A DNA stretch of 32,925 nucleotides, from assembly GCA_021784785.1 (NCBI GenBank), contig JAJYHJ010000078.1, forward strand, positions 1-32,925, given 5' to 3'. A program made the position numbers and the translations under genes. Source of the DNA: Actinomycetes bacterium (lineage in GTDB: Bacteria > Actinomycetota > Acidimicrobiia > Acidimicrobiales > Acidimicrobiaceae). Positions 23,912 through 32,882 of the stretch are shown here, one piece after another. Position 1 is the first letter of the stretch, and every line of letters begins with the position of its first letter. Under the pieces are notes generated by a model. It saw nothing but the letters and a program-made list of their open reading frames with translations, ran no database searches and was not told the origin of the DNA.

Positions 23912-25455
23912 CGTGGCCTCGAACTCATCCAAATTCGGAGCAACTTTGCTACGTCTTCCGGTTGCTGATCTATAAAGTCAAACACCTCTTCGGCGATAAA
24001 CTCTTCATGTTTTGGCATAGAGATCGCCGGAACAGACGGTCCGGCATTGAGTGCTGCAAGATTCAGAGGCTCGGTGTCCAGCTCTCGTACGAACAGATCC
24101 TCCCGCTCCTCCGACTTTGAGGACCTAAGTAGCAGAAATATTACGATCAGTATCGCCAGAGCCAAAGCAACCGTTTTGGCTAACGAGAATATCGATGATA
24201 GCTGCGAAGCGCTTGACGAAGTGGCCGATAGAGCCTGGGTTTGTGCGGCAAAAGGCATCTTTACAACAGAGATCGTGTCTCCCCGTGCCGCAACTAGACC
24301 GGCCGCTGCGCTCACCAAAGACTTGACCGAAGCAAGTGAAACTCCCTTAACCTTCGAGTCCACGAGCACCGCAACTGATAGTCGTTGAATTTGTCCTGGT
24401 GCCTGTTTCACTGTTTGGTTGACCTGTCCTATCGCGTACGAATTTGTAGTCTGGGTTTGTGAGTAGTTTGAGTTCTGATTTCCCCCAGTAGCGGGTGGGG
24501 TAATAGTACCGAGCACCCCTCCTGGTGCCGTACCAGTTCCTGTATAAGTCTGCTTTGTTGTAGAGCTCTGAGTAGGTGCCGTCACTGGCGTGCCTTTTGG
24601 AGTAGTTTGGATACTTTGAGAGTTGGTCGTTGCCTGATTGAAGTTAAGTTGCGCCGCTACTTTAACGGCCACATGATTCGGACCTAGAACATTTTGCAAC
24701 ATTGACGTCAGCGACGCGCTCAGTTGAGTATCAAACTGAGAAGTCGCACCAGAGTTAATAGAAGCCGTGTTGTTAAATCCAGGAGCAGCCAAGACGTCCC
24801 CGTTCTGGTCTACCACCGTCACGTCACTTGCAGACATATTAGGAATAGAGCTTGCAACGAGATGGACGATCGCTTGAGTCTGCGAAGGAGAAAGACTCAC
24901 TCCCGAAGCTAGAGTCACCAACACTGAAGCTGAAGGAGTTTGATTCTGCGAGATTGCAAAGACGTCCGTTGGCGGGAGAGCTAGATTTACTTGCGCACTT
25001 GTAACGCCTTGAATCGCCTCAATCGTCGTGGCAAGTTCCCCTTGCAGAGCTCTTTGATAGTCGGCCTGCTGCGTAATTTGAGATGACGTAATACCAACTT
25101 TATCTAGAAGTGAAAGGCCAACCGTCGAGTTCTGAGGAAGGCCCGCCTGTGCCATGTCTATACGCTCTTGATAGACCTCCGACTGCGGAACCATGATCGT
25201 CGACCCTCCACTTGCAAGTTGGTAGGGAACGCCAGCTGTTGTTAATTTCTGCGTAATCGCCCCCGCATCTGACGCAGAAAGGTTGGTAAACAACGGAGCG
25301 TAACTCGGAGATGAAGTAACTTTCATGAGAAAGATAGAACCCACGACGACTGCCGCTACCCCTATAATCGTAAGTACCTTTTGGCCTGAAGTAAATCCAG
25401 ACAGAAATTTGTTTACAGCTTTTTGGGCGTCCTCGACAGACTTAGATAAAGCCAT
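23908..25455 (-). CDS. fliF: Flagellar MS-ring protein FliF
   Basis: FliF forms the membrane ring on which the flagellum is built. The 515-residue product has two membrane helices (about 26-46 and 422-443) around a periplasmic region with ring-building motifs (APLFTNLSASDAG, QRALQGELATTIEAI, VTVVDQNGDVL), and a C-terminal tail, FIAEEVFDFIDQQPEDVAKL, that binds FliG. ATG 25455 has AGGAG upstream; the gene overlaps fliG by 4 bases. Confidence 0.97.
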   Translation of the reverse strand: MALSKSVEDAQKAVNKFLSGFTSGQKVLTIIGVAAVVVGSIFLMKVTSSPSYAPLFTNLSASDAGAITQKLTTAGVPYQLASGGSTIMVPQSEVYQERIDMAQAGLPQNSTVGLSLLDKVGITSSQITQQADYQRALQGELATTIEAIQGVTSAQVNLALPPTDVFAISQNQTPSASVLVTLASGVSLSPSQTQAIVHLVASSIPNMSASDVTVVDQNGDVLAAPGFNNTASINSGATSQFDTQLSASLTSMLQNVLGPNHVAVKVAAQLNFNQATTNSQSIQTTPKGTPVTAPTQSSTTKQTYTGTGTAPGGVLGTITPPATGGNQNSNYSQTQTTNSYAIGQVNQTVKQAPGQIQRLSVAVLVDSKVKGVSLASVKSLVSAAAGLVAARGDTISVVKMPFAAQTQALSATSSSASQLSSIFSLAKTVALALAILIVIFLLLRSSKSEEREDLFVRELDTEPLNLAALNAGPSVPAISMPKHEEFIAEEVFDFIDQQPEDVAKLLRIWMSSRPR

Positions 25456-25490
25456 ATCTCTCCTAACTGAAATAAGCTATACAAACTGTT

Positions 25491-25826
25491 CTAAAAAGGT
25501 GTCGACATAACTTGATTGAGTGCGGACGTTACCGCGTTGCGCAGCGAAACTGCCAGTTCTGTCTCTAAAGTGGCCTGCGTACCCGCGATTGTAGCACTAG
25601 TTACGTTACCGCCACCTGCCGCAACCTGCACGGCTTGGGACTGTGCATTGACCTGACTAGTCTGCATCTGGTCAACCGCTTGGGCCAATATATTGCCAAA
25701 TGAACTTCCAGACGTTGCCTGCGTTGCGGCACTTTGTGAAGCCGGTGTAGCCGTTGAAAGTGCCTGCGCTATACTTGCAATTCCCGATGCAGCACCGCTG
25801 CTAATTGGTGGAATAGCTGGAATCAC
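25491..25826 (-). CDS. fliE: Flagellar hook-basal body protein FliE
   Basis: FliE joins the MS ring to the proximal rod. The 111-residue product has a variable Ala/Ser-rich N-terminus and the family's C-terminal half: SFGNILAQAVDQMQTSQ, then ETELAVSLRNAVTSALNQVM. GTG 25826 lies one base after the flgC TAA, with AGGAG just inside flgC as ribosome binding site. It precedes fliF, the usual order. Confidence 0.93.
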   Translation of the reverse strand: MIPAIPPISSGAASGIASIAQALSTATPASQSAATQATSGSSFGNILAQAVDQMQTSQVNAQSQAVQVAAGGGNVTSATIAGTQATLETELAVSLRNAVTSALNQVMSTPF

Positions 25827-25827
25827 T

Positions 25828-26265
25828 TTATGCTCCTATCTGTAACGCGGATTGATAGGCCGCTTTGGCATGATTTATAACCGAAACATTTGCTTGATAT
25901 GAAGCTTGTGCTGTAACCAAATTGCCTAGCTCTTCCGCTAAATTAACCCCAGCTTGGCGGACATATCCTTGTGCATTTGCCAAAGGACTCTGCGGATTAT
26001 AGACTAAAGTGCCATTCTTGGAGTACGTGGTAACAGCAACAGCCTGGACTCCCTGACCGAGGGCATAGTCAGTCGTATTCGGAGATACAAGCGAACCAGG
26101 AATCTGAGATATAGGAGCCACAACAATCTCTTGTGGTTGGTAGACCTGTTGATTTGGAGACACTTGATCGTTCATATTGGCCACGTTCGATGCAGTGGCG
26201 TCCAACCAAGTCTGATCGACGTTTACGCCTGTTCCGGCGATCGAAATACTGGGGAAAAGCGACAC
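25828..26265 (-). CDS. flgC: Flagellar proximal rod protein FlgC
   Basis: FlgC is a proximal rod subunit. At 145 residues it has the rod N-terminal motif LDATASNVANMNDQ (21-34), a middle region with QPQEIVVAPI, and the C-terminal helix VNLAEELGNLVTAQASYQAN shared with rod and hook proteins. GTG 26265 shares a base with the flgB TAG (TAGTG). Confidence 0.95.
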   Translation of the reverse strand: MSLFPSISIAGTGVNVDQTWLDATASNVANMNDQVSPNQQVYQPQEIVVAPISQIPGSLVSPNTTDYALGQGVQAVAVTTYSKNGTLVYNPQSPLANAQGYVRQAGVNLAEELGNLVTAQASYQANVSVINHAKAAYQSALQIGA

Positions 26266-26612
26266 TAGAACGGTCCTCCCATAGATCCAGAGAGTAGCTT
26301 GAACTGACCCTCTATTAGGGTTACATCAGACTGATACCCCAAAGACGCTTGCTCCAATTGAACCAACTGTTGCGACAATGAAACGTTGTTTCCATTGATT
26401 CCAGGTGAACTTGCCGAAGGTGACAAGGTCAACGAAGCTGTTGCACTCGGCTGACTCGAACTCAGTGCATTTGCCAACGACTGCTCAAAACTCACATTTG
26501 TTTGCGTGAAGTTTGGTGTATTGCTATTGGCTACATTATTCGATATCACATTTTGTTCTACGCCTAGACCATTTAACGCGTATGACAAAGTTGAGACTGC
26601 TAGATTGGACAT
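26265..26612 (-). CDS. flgB: Flagellar proximal rod protein FlgB
   Basis: The 115-residue product has the rod motif NVISNNVANSNTPNF (21-35) and the FlgB C-terminal pattern QLEQASLGYQSDVTLIEGQF. ATG 26612 is preceded by GAGAGGA at good spacing; the frame stays open 51 bases further up, but that part is the leader hairpin (26621-26672). It is the first gene of the 12-gene flgB-flgE block. Confidence 0.93.
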   Translation of the reverse strand: MSNLAVSTLSYALNGLGVEQNVISNNVANSNTPNFTQTNVSFEQSLANALSSSQPSATASLTLSPSASSPGINGNNVSLSQQLVQLEQASLGYQSDVTLIEGQFKLLSGSMGGPF

Positions 26613-26620
26613 ACATTCCT

Positions 26621-26672
26621 CTCGAATGAAAGACCTTACTGCTAATGGCCTCTCCCTGGCCAATCATTCGAG
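26621..26672 (-). promoter_or_regulatory. Structured flgB leader: hairpin abutting the Shine-Dalgarno
   Basis: On the - strand, CTCGAATGA (26672-26664) pairs perfectly with TCATTCGAG (26629-26621). Nested inside is TGGCC-AGGGAGA-GGCCA. The 3' arm of the outer stem runs into the GAGAGGA ribosome binding site of flgB, so folding would partly hide it. The inner loop carries AGGGA, a possible ANGGA CsrA-type site, with a second GGA in the Shine-Dalgarno. The structure is seen; the control role is inference. Confidence 0.5.
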
Positions 26673-27364
26673 CCATCCATGCTCAAAAAGATCTTCGACG
26701 CGAGTCACTGGCCTCTTGAGAAAAATTTACAACAAACATACGTAAATAATTACTTTGAATATCAATGACGCGGCAAGGGGCTGGCGTGATCACATCGACA
26801 TCTTCAATCCATAATCAAGATAGACATAACTGGAAATTAAAATAAATCTCCCACTCGAGTGTCGAAACTCTGATCACTATAAAATTCGGTAGCTTCTCTC
26901 CATTTTGGCTATATCAATAGTGCTAAACTGTACACACTCATAACCGTCCAAATGGTCCTTCCAATTTCAATACGACAAAAGTTATTTTGAATCAAAGCTC
27001 AAGAATCCCTATTACCGGCGTTACTCGAACAGTCCGCCACAAAAAACTCCATCAAAGCACTTTTTATGGCACCTAAATACGTTGTGCTTTCCCAGTTCAA
27101 CCGATAACTACATCACCAATTCCCTCGAAACCGCACCATTCCCAAAGCAGCGTGGGGAAAACCACTCACGAACCGAAAGAGCCGCGCTTGAACACGAACT
27201 CCTATCTACATCGCAACCTCATGGTTAAGGCTCCGACGAATTTTTCCGAACCTCTTACTAAAATGTTCACAAGTGGACATCCCTACGACGGCATCATACA
27301 CAAGAGCCTTCATGGACTAAGGGTCCCGTGGTAACTGCTGCTAATACCTATAAGCGGATCATCT
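26673..27364. other. Long intergenic region between flgB and the MFS gene
   Basis: This AT-richer ~0.7-kb stretch separates the divergent flgB block and the transporter gene, so promoters for both should lie here. Short frames exist but none has a ribosome binding site or recognisable protein. I see no convincing sigma-28-type box on the flgB side, and no repeat or RNA gene. Confidence 0.5.
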
Positions 27365-28570
27365 ATGGAAGGAAAGCCTTTGCAAGAAAGTCATGCCCAG
27401 CTTAAGAAATCGACTATTTACTTGATGGCGTTTGCCTGTGGGGCAATAGCTGCGAACCTTTACTACGCCCAGCCTCTGTTAGAGACAATAGCTCGCTCGT
27501 TACACACTTCACCTTCGACAGCGTCACTAGTGGTAGCAATTACCCAAGGTGGCTACGCGATTGGGCTACTTTTTATCGTACCTCTTGGCGATATATTAAA
27601 CAAGAAAACGCTGATCTCAAGGATGCTGGTGAGTACTTCGGCTGCACTGTTGTTAGTCGCTCTGTCATCATCTACAAGCATATTTATGATCGGTTCTCTA
27701 CTGGTAGGCACGTCAGCAGTGGTAGCCCAAGTTATCGTACCTTACGCCTCAGTTCTTGCTCCTCCAGCGCAACGAGGAAGGGTCGTGGGAGTAGTCATGA
27801 GTGGACTCTTGCTTGGGATTTTACTGGCGAGAACTCTGTCAGGGGTAGTGGCCCAAGCGTTCGGATGGCACAGCGTATACTTCATAGCTTCAGGTATGAC
27901 TCTACTTTTAGCGGGTGCGCTCGCGAAGTTTCTCCCCAATACCAATACTCGATCTGATCTGTCCTATGCTCAACTGATCAAGTCAGTAGTAACAATGATG
28001 AGATCAGAGCGCCAACTTCAGATACGATCGCTCTACGGCTTTTTAGGCTTCGGTATGTTTTCGGTATTTTGGGCGTCAGCCGCCTTGCTCCTATCGAAGC
28101 CACCTTACTCGTACAGTAACGCAGTTATTGGACTTTTCGGATTAGTCGGTGTAGCTGGGGCCCTGGCTGCAAATCTAGCCGGAAAGCGATCAGACCAGGG
28201 GCTCGCTCGTAGGAGCACTTTGTTTTTCGTTCTCACCTGCTTGCTGGCTTATGTCATGCTCACCATCGCTCCTTACACCCTGGTCGTTCTAATATCTGCA
28301 ACCGTACTGTTAGACATGGGAGTCCAAGGCACTCATATCACGAACCAGGCGATAGTATTCTCACTCAATCCAGAGACTCGAAGCCGTCTATCTTCGGCGT
28401 ACATGACCTCCTACTTCATCGGTGGTTCTCTATCTTCTGCAGTCTCTTCCGTAGCCTTTGCAACCGGAGGTTGGTCGGCAGTCGGACTAGTAGGAATTTT
28501 GTTAGGTACTGCCTCCCTACTCCTTTGGATTTTAGAGAAAGGCACCAGCGTTTCGGCCCCTTCGGATTGA
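27365..28570 (+). CDS. MFS transporter (12-TM drug/metabolite efflux type)
   Basis: This 401-residue protein has about twelve membrane helices in two halves. Helix 1 contains ANLYYAQPLLETIA, typical of the YnfM/arabinose-efflux-like MFS group, and the loop 2-3 motif reads GDILNKKTLISR, a variant of the G-x3-D-R/K-x-G-R/K-R/K MFS signature. A long central loop follows helix 6. ATG 27365 has only a weak upstream AAGCGG. It is the only + strand gene in the flagellar region and interrupts it between fliS/FliT-like and flgB, so it is probably an insertion unrelated to motility. Substrate unknown. Confidence 0.85.
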   Translation: MEGKPLQESHAQLKKSTIYLMAFACGAIAANLYYAQPLLETIARSLHTSPSTASLVVAITQGGYAIGLLFIVPLGDILNKKTLISRMLVSTSAALLLVALSSSTSIFMIGSLLVGTSAVVAQVIVPYASVLAPPAQRGRVVGVVMSGLLLGILLARTLSGVVAQAFGWHSVYFIASGMTLLLAGALAKFLPNTNTRSDLSYAQLIKSVVTMMRSERQLQIRSLYGFLGFGMFSVFWASAALLLSKPPYSYSNAVIGLFGLVGVAGALAANLAGKRSDQGLARRSTLFFVLTCLLAYVMLTIAPYTLVVLISATVLLDMGVQGTHITNQAIVFSLNPETRSRLSSAYMTSYFIGGSLSSAVSSVAFATGGWSAVGLVGILLGTASLLLWILEKGTSVSAPSD

Positions 28571-28697
28571 TTTGACAATTAACCCTAAGGCGTAAGCAAG
28601 GATCGCTGGGATTTCCACTTGATCTACAGGATGAGATCTTTCTGTACTTGCTTTTTGTCCAAATACTCCACGCTAATTAACCGATGTAAATACCACT

Positions 28698-28976
28698 TTA
28701 CGCCTTCACATCCAGCAGCACAACCCTACCATCGGAGGCTCGTTCTTTGGACTGATCAAGTACTGATCGACACACCGCCATCTTCACTTTCAAGGTATCA
28801 GAGAGTCCCGCTGTTCGCTCCATAAGTGCTTTTGCCAGAGGACCCAGAGACTCTGGCATATCCTTTTTGGGATTTTCCATCTCGAACGGACCGGGCCACA
28901 CCCGTCTACCGTCCAACGCCTCGGCCACTAGATCTAGGTGCCTCGAGTAGGCCTCAAGGAGCTCAAGCCACTCCAC
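28698..28976 (-). CDS. Small protein after fliS (FliT-position, possible flagellar chaperone)
   Basis: The 92-residue product is helical and charged, with no family I recognise. It starts at GTG 28976, inside the end of fliS (14-base overlap), so the two are translationally coupled. A small helical chaperone such as FliT often follows fliS, so a filament-cap chaperone role is plausible on position and size only. The 127 bases between it and the convergent MFS gene show no clear terminator, though AAGGCGTAA (28588) and TTACGCCTT (near its stop) form a distant inverted pair. Confidence 0.65.
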   Translation of the reverse strand: MEWLELLEAYSRHLDLVAEALDGRRVWPGPFEMENPKKDMPESLGPLAKALMERTAGLSDTLKVKMAVCRSVLDQSKERASDGRVVLLDVKA

Positions 28977-29364
28977 TTGTCGCTTCTTCGGCGTCTAGAA
29001 TCTTGTCGGCTTGCGCCCAGGCTTCTCCCAAAGGGCGAAGCACTCCTTCCGCCTCGCGTAGATACTTTATATCTTTATATAGGTTTGCTTGAATCAGCTG
29101 AGATAGCGAAAATCCATAGAGTTCCTTGAGATCTTTCGCCCCTTCCCAAAGGTCTAGGCGTAACGAACTCATCACAAGATGAACTATGTCTTGTGCGTGT
29201 CTAAGCGACTCATGAATTCCGTAAAGGTCTCTCACTCTAAAGGCCATCTCGGCTCGATCGAGATCGACGAGCAAGTTCTCAAACAACATTATAAACTGCT
29301 TGCGAGGCGTCGACGAAAGTACCGACTCTTCCTTGTATCGTTGCCTCACCTTAGCCTGATGCAT
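28963..29364 (-). CDS. fliS: Flagellin export chaperone FliS
   Basis: FliS keeps flagellin unfolded until export. The 133-residue, all-helical product shows the FliS pattern: an early RQRYKEESVLSSTPRKQFIMLFENLL where most FliS have a Tyr-rich start and the P-x2-L-I-x-x-L-Y helix, a central helix with HESLRHAQDIVHLVMSSL, and a conserved helix with LYKDIKYLREA. ATG 29364 has AAAGGA upstream, 25 bases after fliD. Confidence 0.88.
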   Translation of the reverse strand: MHQAKVRQRYKEESVLSSTPRKQFIMLFENLLVDLDRAEMAFRVRDLYGIHESLRHAQDIVHLVMSSLRLDLWEGAKDLKELYGFSLSQLIQANLYKDIKYLREAEGVLRPLGEAWAQADKILDAEEATSGVA

Positions 29365-29389
29365 TGGGTCCTTTCTAAGTCAATATCCG

Positions 29390-31945
29390 TTAGGGAAGTT
29401 TAGAGATTTGACTAGCTATAGCCTGTGACGTATTTTGCAGACCTCCAAGGGTCGACTCCATTGCAGAGAACTCCTGTTGCAACATTGTCTGCTCGGCCTG
29501 AATCATAGGTGTATAGTTGTTATATTGCACCTGCAAGGAACTGACCTGCTGCTGTAGTGAGCCGATCGTATAGGTCAATGATCCATTTATGGGAGAAGCA
29601 GCAGAGTTGCCCACATAAGCTAACCCTCCAGCAATACCTTGGTTATAGTTAAGCGTGCCCAAGTTGGTAGATGATGTAATTCCCGGCGTGGTAACAGTCA
29701 CGGCAAATCCAGGTATGGTCGCGCTCGAAAGCGGTACTGCTAGTGTCTGGCCGGTCCCCGTTGCCGTTATGCCATCTATAGTTCCAGCAACATCTTGTCC
29801 GATAAATGATGCGCTTCCACTGGTTCCAGCAAGTCCGGTCTGTCCAGATCCCGTCGCTGTAGAGGTCGCCGAGAATGATTGAGCTGAACCGTAGTTGGTC
29901 GTGTTTACAACAAGCTCGGTTCCACCAGATACGGTTTGGACCGCCGCATTCAATGTGAGTCCTTGGCTAGAAAACGCCTGATTGAGTCCAGAAGCTATCG
30001 CCGATAAACTCTCACCAGCCGTTGCAGAGTAAGAAGCCGAGGTTCCTCCTTGAGTAAAAGTCAGCGATTCGGCACCGACAATCGTGCCGGTCGATGAGAC
30101 TGCACCCGTATCTACGGCTTGAGCCGCCGATTGGGTCACGTTGATTGCATAACTACCAGCCGGAGTAGTGTCCGGCGCGTATAATAACGAAACCCCTGAC
30201 GCATAGGCGTTAGAAGACGGAGTAAAGTTCCCTTGCTGCGAAAAAACCTGTGCTACTCCTGTGGGATTAGCAGCATATGCCGACAAAAAGGTACTCTGGT
30301 TGAAGTCGATAGTACCAGCACCAGTAACAGTAACTCCAACGGCTTGCGCGCCATCTAGGGAACCCGATCCAACTGTTTGCGCAACCACACCGAGAATCTG
30401 CTGAGTGATTGAGTTCAAGTTGGAGTCCCCCATGAGAGGACCACCGGTATTGGTCGAGTAGTTGTATCCAGCGTATTTGTTAATGTCCGACAAAGCCTGT
30501 TTCGCAGCGTTGACGAGATTCTGAACCTGTTGCGCCATGGCCTGTCCGTTGCCCGTAACCGTCACGGTAATAGGCGCTGATCCTGCAGGCTGAGCCGACT
30601 GCAGATTAATGGAGACATTCGACAGTAGTCCCGTCACATTATTTGACGCTGAATCCAAGATATATCCCTGAGACCCACCCACCTGTAGTTTCGCGTCCTG
30701 AGCTTGGGTTACCGTATTGAAGTTCCCAAGATATGACGTAAATGGGGTTTGATCCATAACAATAGCACCGTCTACCCCTGATGTGTTGGAGGCTAGCTGC
30801 AGTATGTAAGATCCGGAAGCAACCTCCACAGCACTAGCAGTGACTCCAGCTCCAGAGTTATTGATGTTGGAGACGACGTTAGAGAGACTTCCGTTGCCTG
30901 TAGATACCTCTTGAGCTGAGAACGTTCCCTGGGAGAGACCAAAACTACCTACGCCGGCAGTAATTGTTCCTCCAGTTCCGTCGCTAAGAGATACCGTAGA
31001 ACCCGCATTGATGTTATTTATCGAATTGGACGTGCCGTCCAGCGTAACGGTGCCTGCGGTCCCTGTTGTAGCCGTGCTTTGAGCTACCATTCCTAAAGAG
31101 CTCAATGCATCCCCGCCAGTTACCTGAAGTGAGGCAGAAGAACCCAAAAGAGTAGTTCCTATCTTCAAGTCGCCTTGAGGAGTCACTGTGGCTTGTAGAA
31201 GTTGAGTCCCAGAAACGGTAGATGCCGAATCGATAGCAGACGCTAGCTGGCTTTGAGTGTAGGTGCCAGCTGCAATAGTGAAGTTGTAAGCCGTACCGTT
31301 TACTGTTGCCGAGATCGTGTCGTTTGTCCCGGTAGTAATGGTCGTAGATGCCGCTAGAGGCGTCGATCCGGTCGCTAAACCACCCGTTAGAGCTTGGGTA
31401 ACGTCAAAACTGTGCGTGCCAAGGGCCAGACCCGTACCGGTTAGGGAGGTCACACCGTTTCCAGCGGCGCTCGTCGAAAGTAGGAACGGAGACGACGTAG
31501 CTACCGTAGAAGACGTCGAGGAGACGCTCTGCGAACTAGCCAGGACATTTGCCTGTGCTAGTTGATTAACGTTAAAGGAGATGCTGCCAGGACTCGCACC
31601 AGGACTTGCCGTTGCCGTCGCTACCGCTGAGTTGGATGACGAAGCAGACATCTGGTTCCATAACGAGGTCTGCGAGATCGCGTCCGCTGCACTTTGGAGC
31701 TGTGTCAAATCGCCAGATAACTGTTGATAGTCATTAACATTCGCATTTAGCTGATTAATTTGATTCTGGATATCGGTTTGAGGAAGTTTATAAGCGGTCA
31801 TAAGGGCTTGAATTATCTGGGCGGTATTAATGCCCGAGATCAAGCCATTAAATGTTAAAGCGGGCCCACTACCTGAGGTATTGAGCGTATAGTTGGAGTA
31901 AGGAAGGGTCGATGAGGTGGAAGAGGTTCCGCTTACAGTACTCAT
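29390..31945 (-). CDS. fliD: Flagellar filament cap protein FliD (large)
   Basis: FliD caps the filament and helps flagellin fold. The N-terminus shows the FliD pattern (FNGLISGINTAQIIQALM, then a helix of Gln/Asn-rich heptads), and the C-terminus has the matching coiled coil (about 800-850: IGSLQQQVSSLQVQYNNYTP, MLQQEFSAMESTLGGLQ). Between them lie several beta-rich Thr/Ser/Gly repeats, at least one with the flagellin-hook IN pattern SATVNGTAYNFTIAAGTYT. At 851 residues it is much longer than most FliD, the extra length being in these repeats. GGAGA precedes ATG 31945. Confidence 0.93.
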   Translation of the reverse strand: MSTVSGTSSTSSTLPYSNYTLNTSGSGPALTFNGLISGINTAQIIQALMTAYKLPQTDIQNQINQLNANVNDYQQLSGDLTQLQSAADAISQTSLWNQMSASSSNSAVATATASPGASPGSISFNVNQLAQANVLASSQSVSSTSSTVATSSPFLLSTSAAGNGVTSLTGTGLALGTHSFDVTQALTGGLATGSTPLAASTTITTGTNDTISATVNGTAYNFTIAAGTYTQSQLASAIDSASTVSGTQLLQATVTPQGDLKIGTTLLGSSASLQVTGGDALSSLGMVAQSTATTGTAGTVTLDGTSNSINNINAGSTVSLSDGTGGTITAGVGSFGLSQGTFSAQEVSTGNGSLSNVVSNINNSGAGVTASAVEVASGSYILQLASNTSGVDGAIVMDQTPFTSYLGNFNTVTQAQDAKLQVGGSQGYILDSASNNVTGLLSNVSINLQSAQPAGSAPITVTVTGNGQAMAQQVQNLVNAAKQALSDINKYAGYNYSTNTGGPLMGDSNLNSITQQILGVVAQTVGSGSLDGAQAVGVTVTGAGTIDFNQSTFLSAYAANPTGVAQVFSQQGNFTPSSNAYASGVSLLYAPDTTPAGSYAINVTQSAAQAVDTGAVSSTGTIVGAESLTFTQGGTSASYSATAGESLSAIASGLNQAFSSQGLTLNAAVQTVSGGTELVVNTTNYGSAQSFSATSTATGSGQTGLAGTSGSASFIGQDVAGTIDGITATGTGQTLAVPLSSATIPGFAVTVTTPGITSSTNLGTLNYNQGIAGGLAYVGNSAASPINGSLTYTIGSLQQQVSSLQVQYNNYTPMIQAEQTMLQQEFSAMESTLGGLQNTSQAIASQISKLP

Positions 31946-31985
31946 TTGGGTGTTCTCCGTTTATAGGGGCCGACAGACGTAACTC

Positions 31986-32028
31986 GAAAAAGAGTGAGAA
32001 GCCCGCCTTTCGGTAAGACCTCTCACTC
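31986..32028 (-). terminator. Intrinsic terminator after fliC
   Basis: On the - strand, 11 bases after the flagellin stop, GAGTGAGA (32028-32021) pairs with TCTCACTC (31999-31992), extended inward with a few mismatches to a GAAA loop, and is followed at once by a TTTTT tract. It is a textbook rho-independent terminator separating fliC from fliD; partial read-through would set a high fliC to fliD ratio. Confidence 0.9.
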
Positions 32029-32039
32029 AAGTTCACTAA

Positions 32040-32882
32040 CTAAGGAATCAACTTCAATAACAGCTGCGGTAGCGACTGTGCTTGGGATAGCATCGCTATA
32101 CCCGACTGCATAAGTACCTGTTGAGACGAGAACTTCGTCATCGCCTGCGCTACGTTGGTATCGACCAGGGTTGAGTATGCAGATTGCACGTTCTGTTGAC
32201 CCACTGTGTCGTTAGCAATGATCGCTTGAATTTGATTCTGAGTAGCTCCCACGGTAGCTTCAGTAGAAGCCACGTATTGAATCGCGTTCTGCACGGCACT
32301 CATAGCCTGTAGTGCAGCGCTTGAAGTTCCGATTGAGATCGCACCTGTACCAGCTGCACTAACACCCATCGCTGTCGTGTTGAGTGTCGTAATCGAGACA
32401 ACTACCTGGTCAGCAGCACTTGCATAGGCTCCAATTTGGAATGACTGGTTAGAGTAGGTTCCATTTAGGAGCTGTGTTTGCCCGAACTGGGTGCTATTGG
32501 CTATCTGATCCAACTGGTTCTGGAGTGCTTGAAACTCTTGCTGATCGGCGGAGAGTGACCCCGAGTTTGCAGTACCAGCGTTAGCCGCCTGAGTCGCCAA
32601 CTCGTTCATTCTTTGCAGAATGGAGATCTGTTGGTTCATAGCACCCGCTGCTATCTGCAGAACTGATATACCGTTTTGACCGTTATTTATTGCCACACCG
32701 AGTCCATTGGCTTGAACGTTCAAACCTTGGGAGATTACGTAGCCTGAAGCATTGTCGGCAGCAGTCTGGATCTGTAGACCCGAAGACAGCTGTGAGATGG
32801 TCTGTTGCATTGCATTGCTAGTAGCGTTCAAGTTATTGTACGCATCTATTGCTGATATGTTCGTATTCACCGAAAGGGACAT
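32040..32882 (-). CDS. fliC: Flagellin FliC (short)
   Basis: The 280-residue protein has both conserved flagellin ends: SLSVNTNISAIDAYNNLNAT, the SSGLQIQTAADNASGY motif and the ERMNEL-like ILQRMNELATQAANAG at the N-terminus, and the C-terminal helix QVLMQSGIAMLSQAQSLPQL. Almost nothing lies between, so it is a minimal D0-D1 flagellin without outer D2/D3 domains. ATG 32882 follows an excellent AAGGAGG (32894-32888). The promoter would lie mostly beyond the window edge. It is followed by its own terminator. Confidence 0.97.
   Translation of the reverse strand: MSLSVNTNISAIDAYNNLNATSNAMQQTISQLSSGLQIQTAADNASGYVISQGLNVQANGLGVAINNGQNGISVLQIAAGAMNQQISILQRMNELATQAANAGTANSGSLSADQQEFQALQNQLDQIANSTQFGQTQLLNGTYSNQSFQIGAYASAADQVVVSITTLNTTAMGVSAAGTGAISIGTSSAALQAMSAVQNAIQYVASTEATVGATQNQIQAIIANDTVGQQNVQSAYSTLVDTNVAQAMTKFSSQQVLMQSGIAMLSQAQSLPQLLLKLIP

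Noticed and set aside
27152-27334. 60-codon + strand frame upstream of the MFS gene
   Set aside because: No ribosome binding site or family resemblance; likely chance in a non-coding region.
27310-27364. Bases before the MFS start (CTGCTGCTAATACC and nearby) recall part of 16S rRNA
   Set aside because: Only about 14 bases resemble the 16S motif GCTAATACC; flanking sequence does not follow rRNA, so it is most likely chance.
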